Position numbers and translations under genes: made by a program. Below are positions 59,870-64,000 of a DNA stretch of 64,000 nt, piece by piece. The notes below the pieces were generated by a model. That model saw nothing but the letters and a program-made list of their open reading frames with translations. It searched no databases and was not told the origin of the DNA. The first letter of the stretch is position 1, and each line of letters begins with the position of its first letter. Source of the DNA: Tillus elongatus (Eukaryota > Arthropoda > Insecta > Coleoptera > Cleridae); the NCBI GenBank assembly GCA_964006375.1, contig OZ023270.1, positions 71,886,082-71,950,081 on the forward strand, written 5' to 3'.

Positions 59870-60185
59870 AGCGATAACTGAAAAAATACTAGACTGATTT
59901 GAACAAAACTTGGCACATATCTTCATTTTGTTAAGACCGCGGACGAATTCGTCAGCCAGCCCAATCGGACCAGTTAACCTAAAAAAATGATTTTTTTGAG
60001 AAAAAAATTGATTAAAAAAATAACAAAGTTATTTAGATCAAATTTGGTAGGTATGTTACCGCGGTAAGGACCTTACTACATGCCAAAATTCAACTTTCTA
60101 GATTTATAGCAAATGCAGTTATTCAAATTTGAAACATTTAATAAAAATTTAATACCATAATGTACTTGCTGCGTCCCGAATTTTT
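59790..60185 (+). repeat. (TA)n array with TA-core half and MITE end
   Basis: (TA)n 59790-59867, 'ccgagcgataactgaaaaaat', 'acgaattcgtcagccagccc', 'aaagttatttagatcaaat', then a MITE end (CTTGCTGCGTCCCGAA) at about 60166-60181. The hairpin half expected on the left is missing; the LINE fragment occupies that side. Confidence 0.75.
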
Positions 60186-60810
60186 TGTTTTCTTAAGGCT
60201 AATAAGACTTGAATCAATGTGTTTAACAATTTTCCACACGTTGCGATACCCTGGATGTATGTCAGCTCGGGAAATTTTGGCGCTTACCTCGTATACACTG
60301 GCAGGCGTAGAAAGTAGTTTAATTATATTAAAAACAGGGAACTTTTCCAATCTTAAAATAAATATGTGTCTAATTTTCCAAATTATATATTACGAGGAAA
60401 CCATCAGTAAATAAACTTATATAACCAATAAGAAATGTTGTACGTTGACATTTCATCGCACAATTACAAGTAATTGCTACATGTAAACAAATTTACGACC
60501 TGTACACTTTGCAGGTAAACAGAAGCAAAAAAATGCTAATGCTGTATTTTAGACCCTGTTACATCAAAATTTCCACAAGATGTGCTTGTACCAACTTATT
60601 CTGTGTGGTTAATGCTGATAAAAGCGGTTTATAATAATTTTATGTTACGTTTCGCACGTAAGTTGCTTAATTGAAAATAAATACGCAAACTAATGGTTAG
60701 TAAATGACAATTTTCTTCGAATGGTGTATGACGAACTCACGAAATAATGCTGCATAAGAAATTACACCGGCGTTGATCATTCTAAAGTGTTGACTTAGGT
60801 AAATTGATAT
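60186..60810. other. Spacer, nothing recognised
   Basis: No coding or repeat signal noticed. Confidence 0.4.
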
Positions 60811-60814
60811 TACT

Positions 60815-61856
60815 AAAAGTCCAGACGCAGAAAGTGCGTTATGGTAGTGAATTTTCATAAAAATGTTTTTAATAGCAAATATGTATGTGTTTTTTCAAGA
60901 AAGCAGGCATCAAATTTGGTTACCAGTATAACCTATATAGTAAAAACAATCTGCCATGTTTCATCAAAATAACTTTATTGTTTGAAAATGTACAAAAATT
61001 TCCGAAAGTAAACTTAAAGTGTTCCCGAAAAAACTCGTTTCTTGGTCAACCTTGCAGGTTAACAGCAAATTGAGCTATTCAAATATGTAGCATTTAATCA
61101 AAATTCGCTATCATAACGCACTTGTTGCGTCCAGAATCTCTTTTCTTACAAACAAAAAAGAAAATTTGTATCACCAACGACTTATAGGCCATCCTGTGAT
61201 TGTATAGTTATTTTTTTAGATGTAGCTCAAGACACCCTATAATTAATGTAAACATTTTTTTTCATATCTTGTATAATAACGGATATATTGAGTTGTATTG
61301 ATTTCTTACGAAAATTCGAGAAAAATTATATAGCATTAAACGATAAACTCTATAGCTAAGGCTACTGCCAAGCATCAGAGAAAGGGTCTATCTTAAATGA
61401 ATTTTCTGGCAACATTTTAGTAAAATGAGGGACAATGACGGTTAAAACTAAGAATTTAGGGTTTGTAAAACATTCTTCTTGAGACATTTTCTTTCCATAG
61501 CCCGTATTAGATTCAAGTTCTTTGCCTAAATGTTGCCAATTTTGACGTTTCAAATCGCAACTTTGACGTTTTGAGGAAAACCCCAATTATTTTTAATTTA
61601 AGTGCCTATAACTTTTTTGTCTTTTGACCTACAGAGCTAAATTTTGGTAGGTAACTTACATATAATAATATAAATACCAAATTTGGTTGCCCCCACTTTG
61701 TTAATTCGGGAGATATACATTTTTTTCGAAAGAAAACACTTTCCGGGAAAACCTGGGCCGATTTTCCTGGATAACAAACTTATCCAAGCCATTTGCAAGA
61801 GGAAGGTAATGACCAAATATAATCAAAATCGGCCCATAATTTTTTGAGTTATCGGT

Positions 61857-61939
<83 letters not shown>

Positions 61940-62055
61940 GAAACTGACCCAGGATATATGTTCTGATGAGCCTAATTAGCGCTCATTTGAAAACAAATTT
62001 TCAAAATTGAAAAGTCGGGATCTCATTAGTGATTTTTTTAAAGAAAATTCACTAA
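60815..62055 (+). repeat. Composite repeat block copy 6 joined to a TA-core element
   Basis: MITE unit 60820-61136 (CCAGACGCAGAAAGTGCGTT and ATAACGCACTTGTTGCGTCC ends), then the same succession as 54640-55985 without the long-form insertion, (TA)n 61860-61937, 'gaaactgacccaggatat', and a hairpin 62025-62053. The closest relative of copy 4 by eye. Confidence 0.8.
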
Positions 62056-62114
62056 CATTATAGCATTTTCAGGAAAATTTGTACAGAGCCATCTGTCGAT
62101 GATACTGTTAATAA

Positions 62115-62160
62115 CGTAACATAATTTGGGACGCAGTAAGTGCGTTACAGTAATGAATTT
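62115..62160 (+). repeat. Isolated MITE end
   Basis: TTGGGACGCAGTAAGTGCGT, then TACAGTAATGAATTTTGTAC. A single end without its partner. Confidence 0.6.
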
Positions 62161-62204
62161 TGTACACTATTAGTCCGGCATATTCAATGAGTGAAGATTG
62201 GATT

Positions 62205-62415
62205 GTGATGAGCACTGATAAGTACAATTTGAAGAACCCAATTCATCACGATACAGCTTTCACCTGACCTGATCTGACGATCGTTTCGCTAACAAAGCTA
62301 GCGCCATCAGGTCATCCCTCTGATGACGCTAATTTTGTTAGCGAAACGATATCTAGGTCTGAACACAGTATTGTACTGAATTGGGTTCCCCAAATTGCCC
62401 TTATCAGTGTGGCAT
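62205..62415. repeat. Inverted pair of Penelope-type termini with hammerhead-like cores
   Basis: The outer arms are inverted: CACTGATAAGTACAATTTGA at 62214-62233 and its partner ending CCCTTATCAGTGTGG. Inside are two hammerhead-like cores facing opposite ways. On the minus strand at 62275-62313: CCTGATGGCGCTAGC, loop, TTAGCGAAACGATCG. On the plus strand at 62317-62358: CCTCTGATGACGCTAA, loop, GTTAGCGAAACGATA. Stem strands GCTAA/TTAGC are intact in both. Head-to-head terminal copies fit the terminal repeats of Penelope-like elements. Confidence 0.5.
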
Positions 62416-62860
62416 ATTATTAAAATTAACACTTTTAATTTAAACAGACCTTGAAGATCGGTTTTTTGAGGTCCTAATACGCGCTCCTTTGAAGAAGTTT
62501 TTGGAAAGTGTTACTATCGATACCTTTCTGTTATTATAAAAAATATTGAAATTTCGTGTTCTGGCTCCTTTTGAGAAAAAATTTGTAAATGGCCAAAGCT
62601 CAATTTTCTGTGGAGCTAGAAAATTAAAATTTGGTATATCTAGGTACTGTAGTCTCTTTAAAAGAAACTTGTATAACAAATTTCATTAAAGCTACAAAAT
62701 CTTTCCAGGAGAAACCTTAATTTATATTTAGAAAGGGAATGTATCTGCCAAATTATAAACGCGGCAGGTATTAGTGGATGTTCTTCAAAAAAATTCACTA
62801 ATAAGCATATCGCAACTTTTGAATTTTGAAAAAGTGTCTTCAAATGGGCGCGAACTAGGG
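62416..62860. repeat. Dispersed repeat shared with 16075-16414, then TA-core hairpin
   Basis: The first 320 bp match the repeat at 16075-16414. From 62773 comes the hairpin TTAGTGGATGTTCTTC / AAAATTCACTAA, then 'gggcgcgaactagggaac', which leads into the TA array. Confidence 0.65.

Positions 62861-62863
<3 letters not shown>

Positions 62864-62955
<92 letters not shown>
62864..62955. repeat. (TA)n array left of foldback copy 3
   Basis: Perfect TA run ending at CTATAACAGGATC, where the foldback arm begins. Confidence 0.95.
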
Positions 62956-62956
<1 letters not shown>

Positions 62957-63090
62957 TATAACAGGATCTATAACACGGCATTTCTGTACTATACAAGGAA
63001 AAAGGGTTAAGGGCAAAGCCGCAAGGAGACAACCGCATTGAAACACGTGTATGCGGTTGTCTGCTTGCAGCTTTGCCCTTAACCCTTTTT

Positions 63091-63092
<2 letters not shown>
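62956..63092. mobile_element. Foldback element, copy 3 (minimal palindrome)
   Basis: Only the outer arms remain: AAAGGGTTAAGGGCAAAGCC ... GGAGACAACCGCAT, a four-base spacer, then ATGCGGTTGTCTGCTTG ... GGCAAAGC-complement text. It resembles an extruded hairpin that lost its interior. (TA)n lies on both sides. Confidence 0.8.

Positions 63093-63170
<78 letters not shown>
63093..63170. repeat. (TA)n array between foldback copy 3 and a DNA transposon
   Basis: A perfect TA run ends at TATAGGGTGTTTC, where the next transposon begins, giving a TA at its border. Confidence 0.95.
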
Positions 63171-63174
<4 letters not shown>

Positions 63175-64000
63175 GTTTCTAAATTGATGTGAAAAATAAG
63201 GGGTGTCTTTTTTATAAAGTTTTTCTTGAAACCCCATCTCCTCCAAATTACAGCCCTTTTGGCAAAAAAAAGTTTTCATTAAATTTCTTCGTTATGAAAT
63301 AATTAAAAAAAAACGAAATTTTGCAGATGCATAAGGCTTACAAAATGAGAGTTTTAAATGGATTTTGTAACCCGATAATGTTATCACAAGAGGGTGAAAA
63401 AACCTACCCTTACATTATCTTTTATCAGTACTTTTTATTGTGTGTACCGTTTTCTATTTAAAAAAATGATTTAGAAAGAAAATTTTCAAGAAGTGCCGCC
63501 GGTTGCGGGCGTTCTAGAGAAGTAGAAACTGTAGCACTTGAAGAGGCTGTCCTCAATTTAATTGCAGAATCTCCTAGTACAAGTACAAGCAGAATCGCTC
63601 AAGTCTTAAATGTCAGCCATTCCACGGTATTTAGAATTTTAAAAGAACAACTACTGTATCTCTACCATATCCAACGAGTTCAAGCGCTCTTACCCCGTGA
63701 TTTTTTACCTCGTTTAATTATTTGTCAATGGATGCTTAAAATGATCACGCAAATTACACAGTTCTTATCTCGTATTTTATTTACTGATGAGGCCAACTTT
63801 TTACGAGAATCTATTAGAAATTTTCATAATAACCACATACGGTCTGAAGAAAACCCACACGAAATTACGGAATCTCATTTTCAACACAAGTTTTCATTAA
63901 ATGTATGGCTTGCTGTCATTGGTGATGACTTAATTGGACCATATTTTCCTCCGATAAGACAAAATGGAGAAGTGTACTGTCATCTACTCAAAGAAGAGTT
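63171..64000 (+). mobile_element. Mariner-related transposon, left end and transposase (runs off window)
   Basis: The left border GGGTGTTTCTAAATTGATGT directly follows the TA array, as expected for an element that duplicates TA. From about 63463 an open frame runs to the window end without a stop: HTH segment SPSTSTSRIAQVLNVSHSTV, RVQALLPRDF, LFTDEANFLRE with the first catalytic Asp near 63786, then ENPHEITESHFQHKFSLNVW and RQNGEVYCHLL. The same family as 26350-27370. An in-frame TAA lies just before the open stretch and no early ATG is in frame, so the N terminus may use a frameshift or be broken. Later catalytic residues lie beyond 64000. Confidence 0.85.

Overview
This 64 kb window looks like intergenic DNA from a large, AT-rich animal genome, almost certainly an arthropod and probably an insect. 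The evidence is indirect. Nearly all recognisable coding sequence belongs to transposons of types common in insects: R1-clade, CR1/Jockey-like and DUF4780-type LINEs, a Ty3/gypsy element, mariner-related DNA transposons, Penelope-like remnants and tRNA-derived SINEs. There are no operons, bacterial ribosome-binding sites or dense gene tiling. I found no convincing host gene; a weak candidate promoter and small ORFs lie around 36.4-38.9 kb.

Layout. 0-1.1 kb: decayed mariner-related transposase. 1.7-6.9 kb: nest of three non-LTR retrotransposons, two on the minus strand and a longer one on the plus strand inserted into one of them. 7.7-9.3 kb: composite repeat and a palindromic foldback element. 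9.36-14.97 kb: the one intact element, a Ty3/gypsy retrotransposon with a 1464-codon Gag-Pol ORF between apparently identical 576-bp LTRs. 15.2-18.3 kb: dispersed repeat, then a roughly 177-bp satellite array with an alternating two-monomer pattern. 18.4 kb: SINE. 20-21.4 kb: two TA-core repeats. 21.8-24.25 kb: R1-clade LINE flanked by a 12-bp target duplication. 25.3-28.6 kb: Penelope-like remnant split by a 2.5 kb transposon with about 0.6 kb inverted repeats. 31.5-34.6 kb: RNase H-bearing LINE interrupted by a second LINE, part of it tandemly duplicated. 36-39 kb: quieter sequence. 39-43.9 kb: LINE 3' end, 228-bp tandem repeat, SINE, internally deleted mariner-like element. 44-57.8 kb: dispersed repeats, foldback element, 5S rRNA-like fragment, SINE. 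57.9-59.8 kb: GC-richer LINE fragment with an ORF1-endonuclease fusion. 60-63.2 kb: more composite repeats. From 63.17 kb: start of a mariner-related transposon that runs off the end.

The organising feature is a set of 22 (TA)n arrays of about 60-230 bp. Most sit at the centre of one dispersed repeat family (called here the TA-core element). Several unrelated elements join directly to these arrays: the gypsy element, two mariner-related transposons, three foldback elements and a truncated LINE. The arrays seem to act as recurrent landing sites, or to be seeded and expanded at insertion sites. Family names used here (TA-core, composite block, foldback, LINE-A, LINE-X, LINE-Y, LINE-B) are working labels. 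All homology calls come from reading translations and repeats by eye, without database searches.
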